A stretch of 64,000 nucleotides of DNA, from contig NZ_WIAO01000011.1 in assembly GCF_009451885.1 (NCBI RefSeq), forward strand, positions 1-64,000. The letters run 5' to 3'. Below are positions 57,565-64,000 of the stretch, piece after piece. Numbering within the stretch: the first letter of the stretch is position 1; each line of letters begins with the position of its first letter. Source of the stretch: Glycomyces albidus. GTDB lineage: Bacteria > Actinomycetota > Actinomycetes > Mycobacteriales > Micromonosporaceae. Below the pieces are notes generated by a model, which was given only the letters and a program-made list of their open reading frames with translations, ran no database searches and had not been told where the DNA came from. The position numbers and the translations under genes were made by a program.

Positions 57565-58481
57565 GGATCGTCTTCGCCGGGACCCCGGAGGTCGCACTGC
57601 CGACCCTCGAGGCCCTCCACGCGTCCGCCCACGACGTCGCCGCCGTCCTGACCCGGCCCGACGCGCCCACCGGCCGCGGCCGCAGGCTCCACCGCTCGCC
57701 CGTCGCCGACTGGGCCGACGCGCACGGGATCGAGGTCCTCGCCCCGGCCAAGCCCCGCGAGCCCGAGTTCCTCGAGCGGCTGCGCGAACTCGACGCCGAC
57801 CTCGTCCCCGTCGTCGCCTACGGCGCGCTCGTCCCGCCCGCCGCCCTCGCGATCCCGCGGCTCGGCTGGATCAACCTCCACTTCTCCCTCCTGCCGGCCT
57901 GGCGCGGCGCCGCCCCCGTCCAGCACGCCGTCCTCAACGGCGACGAGATGACCGGCGCATGCGTCTTCCAGCTCGAAGAGGGCCTCGACACCGGCCCGGT
58001 CTACGGCCGCCTCACCGAACCCATCGGCCCCGGCGACACCGCCGGGGACCTCCTCGACCGCCTCGCCCGCGCCGGCGCCCGCCTCACCGTCGACGTCGTG
58101 GACGCCCTCGAAGCCGGCGCGCTCGTCGCCGAACCGCAGCCCGAGGACGGCGTCTCCTACGCCCCCAAGATCACCGTCGACGACGCGCGCGTCCGCTGGG
58201 GCGACCCGGCCTTCGCCGTCGACCGCCGCATCCGCGCCGTCACCCCCGCCCCCGGCGCCTGGACCGACCTCGGCGGTCAGCGCCTGCGGCTGGGCCCCGT
58301 CACGCCCGATCCCGACGGGCCCGCCCTCGAACCAGGGGAAGTCGCCATCGCCAAGCACCACGTCCACGTCGGCACCGCCACCGAGCCCGTCCGGCTCGGG
58401 CAGGTCCAGCCCGCCGGGAAGAAGCCCATGGACGCCGCCGCCTGGGGCCGCGGCCTCCAGACGACCCCGAGGTTCGCATGA
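57561..58481 (+). CDS. fmt: Methionyl-tRNA formyltransferase
   Basis: 306 residues. Formylates initiator tRNA, the counterpart of def. Formyl-donor motif [24 protein letters not shown] with the catalytic Asn/His, N-terminal [13 protein letters not shown] and a C-terminal OB domain. Overlaps rsmB by 4 bp. Confidence 0.96.
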   Translation: MRIVFAGTPEVALPTLEALHASAHDVAAVLTRPDAPTGRGRRLHRSPVADWADAHGIEVLAPAKPREPEFLERLRELDADLVPVVAYGALVPPAALAIPRLGWINLHFSLLPAWRGAAPVQHAVLNGDEMTGACVFQLEEGLDTGPVYGRLTEPIGPGDTAGDLLDRLARAGARLTVDVVDALEAGALVAEPQPEDGVSYAPKITVDDARVRWGDPAFAVDRRIRAVTPAPGAWTDLGGQRLRLGPVTPDPDGPALEPGEVAIAKHHVHVGTATEPVRLGQVQPAGKKPMDAAAWGRGLQTTPRFA

Positions 58482-59875
58482 GCGACAACCGGTCCCGCGG
58501 ACGCCGCCGCCACGACGAGGCCCCGCGCCCGACGGTGAACCCCCGCCGCATCGCCTTCGACGCGATCCGCGCCGTCACCGCCGACAACGCCTACGCCAAC
58601 ATCGTGCTGCCGCGCATGATCAACGAGACCGGCCACACCGGCCGCGACGCCGGGCTCATCACCGAGCTCACCTACGGCACCCTCCGCAGCCTCGGCACCC
58701 TCGAAGCGATCCTCGCCGCCGCCTCCGGCCGGGACGTGCGCCAGCTCCAGCAGGACCTCGTCGACGCGCTCTGCCTCGGCGCCTACCAGCTGCTGTACAT
58801 GCGCATCCCCGCGCACGCGGCGGTCGCCACCACCGTCAGCCTCGTCAAGGCCGCCGTCAGCCCGCGCGTGTCCGGGCTCGCCAACGCGGTCCTTCGCAAG
58901 GTCGCCGCCAAGGACCTCGACCAGTGGAGCGAGGCGCTCGCGACCGGCGACCGCCTCCACGACCTGTCCCTGCGCCACGCCCACCCCGAGTGGATCGCCC
59001 GCGAGTTCGAGGCGGTGCTCGGCCCCGACGAACTCGCCCCCGCGCTCGCCGCCGACAACGTCGCGCCCCCGGTCCACCTGTGCGCCAAGCCCGGCCGCAT
59101 CACCAAGGGCGACCTGTCCCGCGAGACCCGCGGCGGCGTCCACGGGCGGTTCTCGCCGTACGCGGTGTACCTGCCCGGCGGCGACCCCGGCCGGCTCAAG
59201 TCCGTGGCGACCGGCCTCGCCCACGTCCAGGACGAGGGCAGCCAGCTCGTCGCCGTCGCGCTCGCCGAAGCGCCCCTGGAGGGCCCCGACGCCGCATGGG
59301 TCGACCTGTGCGCCGGGCCCGGCGGCAAGACCGGGCTCCTGGGGGCGCTGGCCGCGCAGCGCGGCGCGCACCTCGACGCGGTCGAGATCCAGCCGCACCG
59401 GGCCGAACTGGTCGCCAAGGCCGCCAAAGGGCTGCCGGCCACCGTCCACACCGGCGACGGCCGTCTCTTCGGCGAGCCGAATTCGGCCGACCGGGTGCTG
59501 GTGGACGCCCCGTGCTCGGGACTGGGCGCGCTGCGGCGCCGCCCGGAGGCGCGCTGGCGCAAGCAGCGGTCGGACCTGGACGCGCTGGTGCCGCTCCAGC
59601 GGGAGCTGCTCGCGGCGGGACTCCGCTTGGCGCGCAAGGGCGGTCTGGTCGCGTACGTGACGTGCTCGCCGCTGCTGGACGAGACCACGGAGGCGGTCGA
59701 GTCGGTGCTCAAGGCCGGGGGAGCGGAGCTCGTGCGGCCGGAGTGGCTGATCGACCGGGTGCCCGATTCGGTGCGCGGCGAGAGCGCCGCGGGCGCGTAC
59801 GCGCAGCTGTGGCCGCACCGGCACGGCACCGACGCGATGTTCCTGGCGCTGCTGCGCAAAACCGGCAAACGGTAA
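58478..59875 (+). CDS. rsmB: 16S rRNA (cytosine-967-C5)-methyltransferase
   Basis: 465 residues: N-terminal NusB-like RNA-binding domain ([32 protein letters not shown]), then a SAM-binding domain with [13 protein letters not shown], and the two cysteines of C5-methyltransferases in DAPCSGLG and YVTCSPL. Last gene of the def-fmt-rsmB operon. Confidence 0.95.
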   Translation: MSDNRSRGRRRHDEAPRPTVNPRRIAFDAIRAVTADNAYANIVLPRMINETGHTGRDAGLITELTYGTLRSLGTLEAILAAASGRDVRQLQQDLVDALCLGAYQLLYMRIPAHAAVATTVSLVKAAVSPRVSGLANAVLRKVAAKDLDQWSEALATGDRLHDLSLRHAHPEWIAREFEAVLGPDELAPALAADNVAPPVHLCAKPGRITKGDLSRETRGGVHGRFSPYAVYLPGGDPGRLKSVATGLAHVQDEGSQLVAVALAEAPLEGPDAAWVDLCAGPGGKTGLLGALAAQRGAHLDAVEIQPHRAELVAKAAKGLPATVHTGDGRLFGEPNSADRVLVDAPCSGLGALRRRPEARWRKQRSDLDALVPLQRELLAAGLRLARKGGLVAYVTCSPLLDETTEAVESVLKAGGAELVRPEWLIDRVPDSVRGESAAGAYAQLWPHRHGTDAMFLALLRKTGKR

Positions 59876-59936
59876 CATCCCAGCTCGGCCGCGGTCGGCC
59901 GCCGCTGTCGCTTTTCATCGGGTGGGGTCGCTAAAG

Positions 59937-59965
59937 TCTGATGTTTGGGACCGCTACCATACATT
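59937..59965 (+). promoter_or_regulatory. GH6 cellulase promoter with CebR-like operator in the spacer
   Basis: TGGGACCGCTACCA (59946-59959) matches 12 of 14 CebR-box positions and lies exactly between a possible -35 TCTGAT (59937-59942) and -10 TACATT (59960-59965), 17 bp apart. The layout parallels the GH9 gene, where the box also touches the -10. A separate TTGACA occurs at 59964-59969. Confidence 0.72.
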
Positions 59966-60019
59966 GACATAAGTGAATGTTCTCCGGGCTACCGGCACCT
60001 AGACCCCAAGGAGCACCAG

Positions 60020-61357
60020 ATGAACCGACGACAGCGCCTCGCAGGCGTGGTCGCGGCAGTGGTCACCGCAGCGGCGGCCGCGCTGAGCGCGGGCCTCCTC
60101 CTCAGTCCCAACGCGGGCGCACAGGACGTCTCCGCCCAGGCGCAAGCACTGTGGACCAACCCGAACACGCAGGCGGCCCGCTGGGTCGCCCAGAACCCGG
60201 GCGACTCCCGCGCGAACATGATCCGCGACCGGATCGCCGAGACCCCCGCGGGCACCTGGTTCACCACCTACAACCCCTCGACGATCCAGAGCGAGGTCGC
60301 AGCGGTCGCCGCCGCGGCGGCCGCCGACGGCGCCGCGCCGATCATGGTCGTCTACAACATCCCCAACCGCGACTGCGGCGGGCACTCCGGCGGCGGCGCC
60401 CCCGACCACCAGTCCTACCGCCAGTGGGTCGACCGCTTCGCCGCGGGCCTGAACGGACCCGCCTACATCGTCCTCGAACCCGACACGCTCCCGCACGACT
60501 GCGCCGACCAGAACCAGCGGCAGCAGATCAACCAGTCGCTGACCCACGCGGTCCAGTCCATCAAGAACGCCGAGCCCCAGGCCAAGGTCTACATCGACAT
60601 CGGCCACTCGAACTGGCTCGCCCCCGCCACGGCCGCCCAGCGGCTCCAGGCCGCCGGCCTCCAGTACGCGGACGGCTTCGCGCTCAACACCTCCAACTAC
60701 CGCACCACCGCCGAGTCCACCGCCTACGCCAACCAGATCCAGAACATCGTCGGCTCCGGCAAGAAGGCCGTCATCGACACCAGCCGCAACGGCAACGGAC
60801 CCGCCGGGGAGCAGTGGTGCGACCCGACCGGGCGCGCCATCGGGAACTTCCCGACCACCGCGACCGGCGCCAACGGCATCGACGCCTACCTGTGGGTCAA
60901 GCTCCCCGGCGAGGCCGACGGCTGCGCCGGCGCCGCCGGCCAGTTCATCCCCGACCTGGCCTACCAGCTCGCCAACAACGCCGGCTCCGGCTGGCCCGGC
61001 ACCGTCGAGCCGACCGACCCGGTCACCTCCGACGGCCCGACCTCGGACGACCCGACCACCGGCGGCCCCGGCGGCGACTGCACCGTCCACATCGAACCCG
61101 TCTCGACGTGGAACAGCGGCTGGCAGGGCAAGGTCTCGATCACCGCCGACGAAGCGATCAACGGCTGGACCGTCTCGTGGACCTGGCCCGGCTCCCAGTC
61201 GATCCAGTCGAGCTGGAACACGCAGCTCACGACCTCGGGCAGCACCGTCACCGCCAAGGACGTCGGCTGGAACGCCGCCGTCGCCGCGGGCCAGACGAAG
61301 GAGCTGTTCGGCTTCGTCGCCTCCGGTCCGGCGGCCGACTTCGACGTCCCCTGCTGA
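60020..61357 (+). CDS. Secreted GH6 cellobiohydrolase/endoglucanase with CBM2
   Basis: 445-residue exported cellulase. Signal peptide MNRRQRLAGVVAAVV (cleavage after PNAGA), GH6 catalytic barrel (about residues 45-320), Thr/Pro/Asp linker (about 325-350) and CBM2 (about 355-445, cysteines at both ends, WQGKVSITA and WNAAV). Catalytic region: the NIPNRDCGG aspartate, the YIVLEPDTLPHD signature (general acid) and VKLPGEADG. Start ATG at 60020 has AAGGAG upstream; a longer frame back to 59945 is part of the promoter. Pairs with the GH9 enzyme. Confidence 0.94.
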   Translation: MNRRQRLAGVVAAVVTAAAAALSAGLLLSPNAGAQDVSAQAQALWTNPNTQAARWVAQNPGDSRANMIRDRIAETPAGTWFTTYNPSTIQSEVAAVAAAAAADGAAPIMVVYNIPNRDCGGHSGGGAPDHQSYRQWVDRFAAGLNGPAYIVLEPDTLPHDCADQNQRQQINQSLTHAVQSIKNAEPQAKVYIDIGHSNWLAPATAAQRLQAAGLQYADGFALNTSNYRTTAESTAYANQIQNIVGSGKKAVIDTSRNGNGPAGEQWCDPTGRAIGNFPTTATGANGIDAYLWVKLPGEADGCAGAAGQFIPDLAYQLANNAGSGWPGTVEPTDPVTSDGPTSDDPTTGGPGGDCTVHIEPVSTWNSGWQGKVSITADEAINGWTVSWTWPGSQSIQSSWNTQLTTSGSTVTAKDVGWNAAVAAGQTKELFGFVASGPAADFDVPC

Positions 61358-61431
61358 GCCTCAGGTCCTGAAAAACTGACCTGAGCCACAGAAGGCACCA
61401 GGTGTCCGGCCTGCGTCGCGGTTTCGCGACC

Positions 61432-61443
61432 TACACTGTCCGT
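61432..61443 (+). promoter_or_regulatory. -10 element of a leaderless rpe transcript
   Basis: TACACT at 61432-61437 ends 6 nt before the GTG at 61444. No ribosome site. Confidence 0.5.
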
Positions 61444-62139
61444 GTGGCACAGTTCCAAGCGGCGCAGGCCGACACCGTCATCGCCCCGAGCCTCCTGGCG
61501 GCGGACTTCGCCCGCCTCGCCGAGGCGGCCGACGCGGTCGAAGGCGCCGTGGACTGGCTCCACGTCGACGTGATGGACAACCACTTCGTCCCCAACCTCA
61601 CCCTCGGCCCCCCGATCGTCAAGTCCCTCAAGGCCGCCACGGACATCCCGCTCGACTGCCACCTCATGATCGAGCGGCCCGACCGGTGGGCCGTCGGCTA
61701 CGCCGAACTCGGCGCCTACAACGTCACCTTCCACGCCGAGGCCGCCGACGACCCCGTCGCCCTCGCCAAGGACTTGCGCGCTGCAGGCGCGAAAGCCGGC
61801 CTCGCCGTCGACCGCGACACCCCCGTCGAGGACTACCTCGACCTTCTCCCCGAGTTCGACACGCTCCTGATCATGACGATCAAGGCCGGATTCGGCGGCC
61901 AGGAGTTCATCCCCGCCATGCTCGACAAGGTCCGCACCGCCCGCAGGCGCGCCGACTCCGGCCACCTCGAACTGCGCATCGAAGTCGACGGCGGCATCGC
62001 CGAGGACACCATCGCGGCCGCCGCCGAAGCCGGAGCCGACGCCTTCGTCGCCGGCACCGCGGTCTACGGCGCCGCCGACCCAGCCGATGCGGCCAGGCGC
62101 CTGCGCGCCCGCGCCGACGCGGCGCGAACACCCCGATGA
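61444..62139 (+). CDS. rpe: Ribulose-phosphate 3-epimerase
   Basis: Pentose phosphate pathway TIM barrel, about 231 residues. Motifs: [30 protein letters not shown] (metal ligands), [21 protein letters not shown] and IEVDGGI. The frame extends to 61402, but the GTG at 61444 with a -10 box 6 nt upstream is preferred. The next gene starts 7 bp past the stop. Confidence 0.93.
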   Translation: MAQFQAAQADTVIAPSLLAADFARLAEAADAVEGAVDWLHVDVMDNHFVPNLTLGPPIVKSLKAATDIPLDCHLMIERPDRWAVGYAELGAYNVTFHAEAADDPVALAKDLRAAGAKAGLAVDRDTPVEDYLDLLPEFDTLLIMTIKAGFGGQEFIPAMLDKVRTARRRADSGHLELRIEVDGGIAEDTIAAAAEAGADAFVAGTAVYGAADPADAARRLRARADAARTPR

Positions 62140-62146
62140 GCGCCCC

Positions 62147-63133
62147 ATGGCCCCCACCCCTGACCTGGTCCTCATCGCCGACGCCGACCCCGAGATCGCG
62201 GAATTCCTCGCCGCGAGACTGAGGGCCGACGGCTTCGACACCGCGCTCGCCCGCGACGGCTACCAGGCCCTCGCCGGCATCGCCCTGCGCCGCCCCGGCA
62301 TCGTCCTCCTCGAAGCCGTCCTGCCGTTCATCGACGGCCTCGCCCTCACCCGGCAGCTCCGCGCCGACCCGGCCACCGCGAGCCTGCCGATCATCCTCCT
62401 CGGCGCCCAGCCCTCCTCGGCCGACAAGATCGCCGGGCTCAAGGCCGGCGCCGACGACTACATCGCCAAGCCCTTCGACCCCGCCGAGGTCTCCGCCCGC
62501 ATCGGCTCCGCGATCCGCCGCCACCGCGAGGTCCGCGAGTCCTCCCCGCTCACCGGCATGCCCGGCAACGACCGCATCCTCCGCGAACTCCAGTCCTGGA
62601 TCAAGCGCGGCGACCCGTTCGCCCTCTGCTACATCGACATCGACCAGTTCAAAGCGGTCAACGACGTCTACGGGTTCGTCCGCGGCGACGAGTTCATCAA
62701 GGGCCTCGCCGAATGCGTCTACTCCGCCGCCGGCGACGCCGGCGCAGCCCCGGTCTTCCTCGGCCACGTCGGCGGCGACGACTTCACCATCCTGTGCGTC
62801 CCCGAACACGTCGAAGCCGTCACCGGGTTCCTCAACGACCACTTCGCGCGCCGCGTCCGCCAGCTCTGCGACCCCGCCGACGTCGAACGCGGCTACATCG
62901 AGCACGCCGACCGCACCTCCCGGCGCATGACCCGCTCCCGCCTGCCCACCCTCTCCATCGGCGTCGCCCTCTCCACCCAGCGGCGCTTCTCCGACGCCTA
63001 CGAGGCCGTCGCCGAGGCCACCGCCCTCAAGAGCGTCGCCAAATCCCACACCGGCAACTACGTCGCCTACCCCGAGGGCCGGACCCCCGGCCGCACCGGC
63101 CGCCGCCCCGTGTTCTGGACGAACGAGCACTGA
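62147..63133 (+). CDS. Receiver-GGDEF protein with degenerate phosphoacceptor
   Basis: 328 residues in two domains. Receiver (1-125): the conserved Asp is Glu (VLLEAVLPFIDG, E56) and the second acidic-pair residue is Ala (IADADPE), while the switch Lys (IAKPF) stays, so normal phosphorylation seems impossible. GGDEF (about 135-320): metal Asp in CYIDIDQFKAVND, active loop GGDDF (209-213) in place of GGDEF, no RxxD inhibitory site. It could be a weak or inactive diguanylate cyclase, or a c-di-GMP/GTP-binding switch. c-di-GMP is the ligand of BldD encoded in this window. ATG at 62147. Confidence 0.87.
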   Translation: MAPTPDLVLIADADPEIAEFLAARLRADGFDTALARDGYQALAGIALRRPGIVLLEAVLPFIDGLALTRQLRADPATASLPIILLGAQPSSADKIAGLKAGADDYIAKPFDPAEVSARIGSAIRRHREVRESSPLTGMPGNDRILRELQSWIKRGDPFALCYIDIDQFKAVNDVYGFVRGDEFIKGLAECVYSAAGDAGAAPVFLGHVGGDDFTILCVPEHVEAVTGFLNDHFARRVRQLCDPADVERGYIEHADRTSRRMTRSRLPTLSIGVALSTQRRFSDAYEAVAEATALKSVAKSHTGNYVAYPEGRTPGRTGRRPVFWTNEH

Positions 63134-63220
63134 ACCGCCCCGCCGCCAGTAGGGTGCGTCACAGTACGGACCGCCGCGGAATACCGGCGTGGCACAATTC
63201 CTTGTAGCAAACGCGCGTCA

Positions 63221-63352
63221 GCGGGGTCGGTGAAATTCCGAGCCGGCGGTGAGCGGCCAAGGCCGCAAGTCCGCGACCCGTCCGCAACCAGCGGACGGTT
63301 GACCTGGTGAGAATCCAGGACCGACGGTCAAAGTCCGGATGGGAGCAGACGC
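63221..63352 (+). promoter_or_regulatory. FMN riboswitch (RFN element)
   Basis: All conserved blocks are visible in order: GGGGTCGGTGAAATTCCGA, GCCGGCGGT, AAGTCCGCGACCCG, GACCTGGTGAGAATCCAGG, CCGACGGTCAAAGTCCGGATGGGAG. It precedes the riboflavin synthase gene by about 90 bp; FMN would repress it. Nothing else was seen in the 311 bp between the GGDEF gene and the synthase. Confidence 0.95.
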
Positions 63353-63444
63353 AACGCGGGCCGCCTTCGACGGCGCCTGCGCGCATTTCTCTTGCCCCCG
63401 CCTGCGCGTGAACTGACAACCGCAGCAGGTAGGGGGTTCCACCC

Positions 63445-64000
63445 GTGTTCACCGGAATCGTCGAAGAACTCGGCGAAGTCGTCAAGGCCGACGAGGCGTT
63501 CCTCGCCATCCGCGGCCCGCTCGTCACCACGGACGCCGCACTCGGCGACTCGATCAGCGTCAACGGCGTGTGCCTCACCGTGACCCTCGTCGAAGGCGAC
63601 GTCTTCCACGCCGACGTCATGGAGGAGACCTACCGCCGCACCGCCATCGGCGACCTCCGCGAAGGCGACCGGGTCAACCTCGAACGCGCCGCCACCCTCA
63701 CCACCCGCCTCGGCGGGCACCTCGTGCAGGGCCACGTCGACGGCGTCGCCCGCCTCGTCAAGCGCACCCCGGCCGCCGAATGGGAGGAAGTCACCTTCCG
63801 CCTGCCCCCCGGCCTCGCCAAGTACGTCGTCGAGAAGGGGTCCATCACCGTCGACGGCACCTCCCTCACCGTCGCGGCCATCGACGGCGACGAGTTCACC
63901 GTCGGCCTCATCCCCACCACCCTGGAAGCGACCACCCTGGGCCGCAAACAGGCCGGCGACCCGGTCCACATCGAGACCGACGTCGTCGCCAAGCACGTCG
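63445..64000 (+). CDS. ribE: Riboflavin synthase alpha subunit (3' end outside window)
   Basis: Dismutates two 6,7-dimethyl-8-ribityllumazines to riboflavin. GTG start with AGGGGG upstream; 185 residues visible. The two lumazine-binding repeats are seen: GDSISVNGVCLTV and the second KGSITVDGTSLTV. MFTGIVEELGEV opening is typical. ribD does not precede it, so the first rib gene after the riboswitch is the synthase; ribA and ribH probably follow outside. Confidence 0.93.
   Translation, partial: MFTGIVEELGEVVKADEAFLAIRGPLVTTDAALGDSISVNGVCLTVTLVEGDVFHADVMEETYRRTAIGDLREGDRVNLERAATLTTRLGGHLVQGHVDGVARLVKRTPAAEWEEVTFRLPPGLAKYVVEKGSITVDGTSLTVAAIDGDEFTVGLIPTTLEATTLGRKQAGDPVHIETDVVAKHV

Overview
The window is 64 kb of very GC-rich DNA from the chromosome of a filamentous actinobacterium. 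The run aroC-aroKB-aroQ-efp-nusB-bldD-pyrRBC-carAB-pyrDF-mihF-gmk-rpoZ-coaBC-metK-priA, followed further on by def-fmt-rsmB and by rpe and ribE, matches from memory the bldD neighbourhood of Streptomyces and its relatives. Gene content, start-codon use and style of intergenic hairpins suggest a Streptomyces- or Glycomyces-like organism, but the genus is a guess. No tRNA, rRNA or CRISPR array was seen.

Layout. 0-10 kb: 3' part of a class B penicillin-binding protein, a PAC2 protein, typA, a secreted SH3/glucosaminidase, uvrA, an unusual 84-85 bp repeat array and a prepilin peptidase. 10-15 kb: a small secreted protein, a secreted GH9 cellulase behind a CebR-like operator, and a LacI regulator. 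15-23 kb: a myo-inositol catabolic operon (iolC, an aldolase, iolB, iolD, iolA/mmsA, iolE, iolG). 23-25 kb: an orphan lipoprotein substrate-binding protein and a cupin. 25-30 kb: shikimate genes with a fused aroK-aroB, then a TnpB-only IS605/IS1341-type element lying directly after aroQ, whose stop codon is missing. 30-47 kb: translation, developmental and nucleotide genes, including the c-di-GMP sensor BldD and the complete pyrimidine pathway behind a PyrR-type RNA leader. 47-57 kb: accessory genes (membrane proteins, an XRE/NB-ARC/TPR regulator, a VOC protein, a two-component system, a YtrA-type GntR/ABC operon). 57-64 kb: def, fmt, rsmB, a GH6 cellulase behind a second CebR-like operator, rpe, a degenerate receiver-GGDEF protein, an FMN riboswitch and riboflavin synthase, cut by the window end.

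How the parts fit. Two secreted cellulases 46 kb apart (GH9 and GH6, both with CBM2) carry matching CebR-like boxes placed against the -10 element, so they form a cellulose regulon. Most housekeeping genes are translationally coupled (ATGA/GTGA overlaps). Several genes look leaderless, with a TANNNT box 6-7 nt before the start codon. The strongest oddities are the TnpB insertion that has changed the end of aroQ and sits where a pepQ-like gene is expected, the structured repeat array downstream of uvrA, the AroK-AroB fusion, and a diguanylate-cyclase-like protein with a broken phosphoacceptor site in a locus that also encodes BldD.
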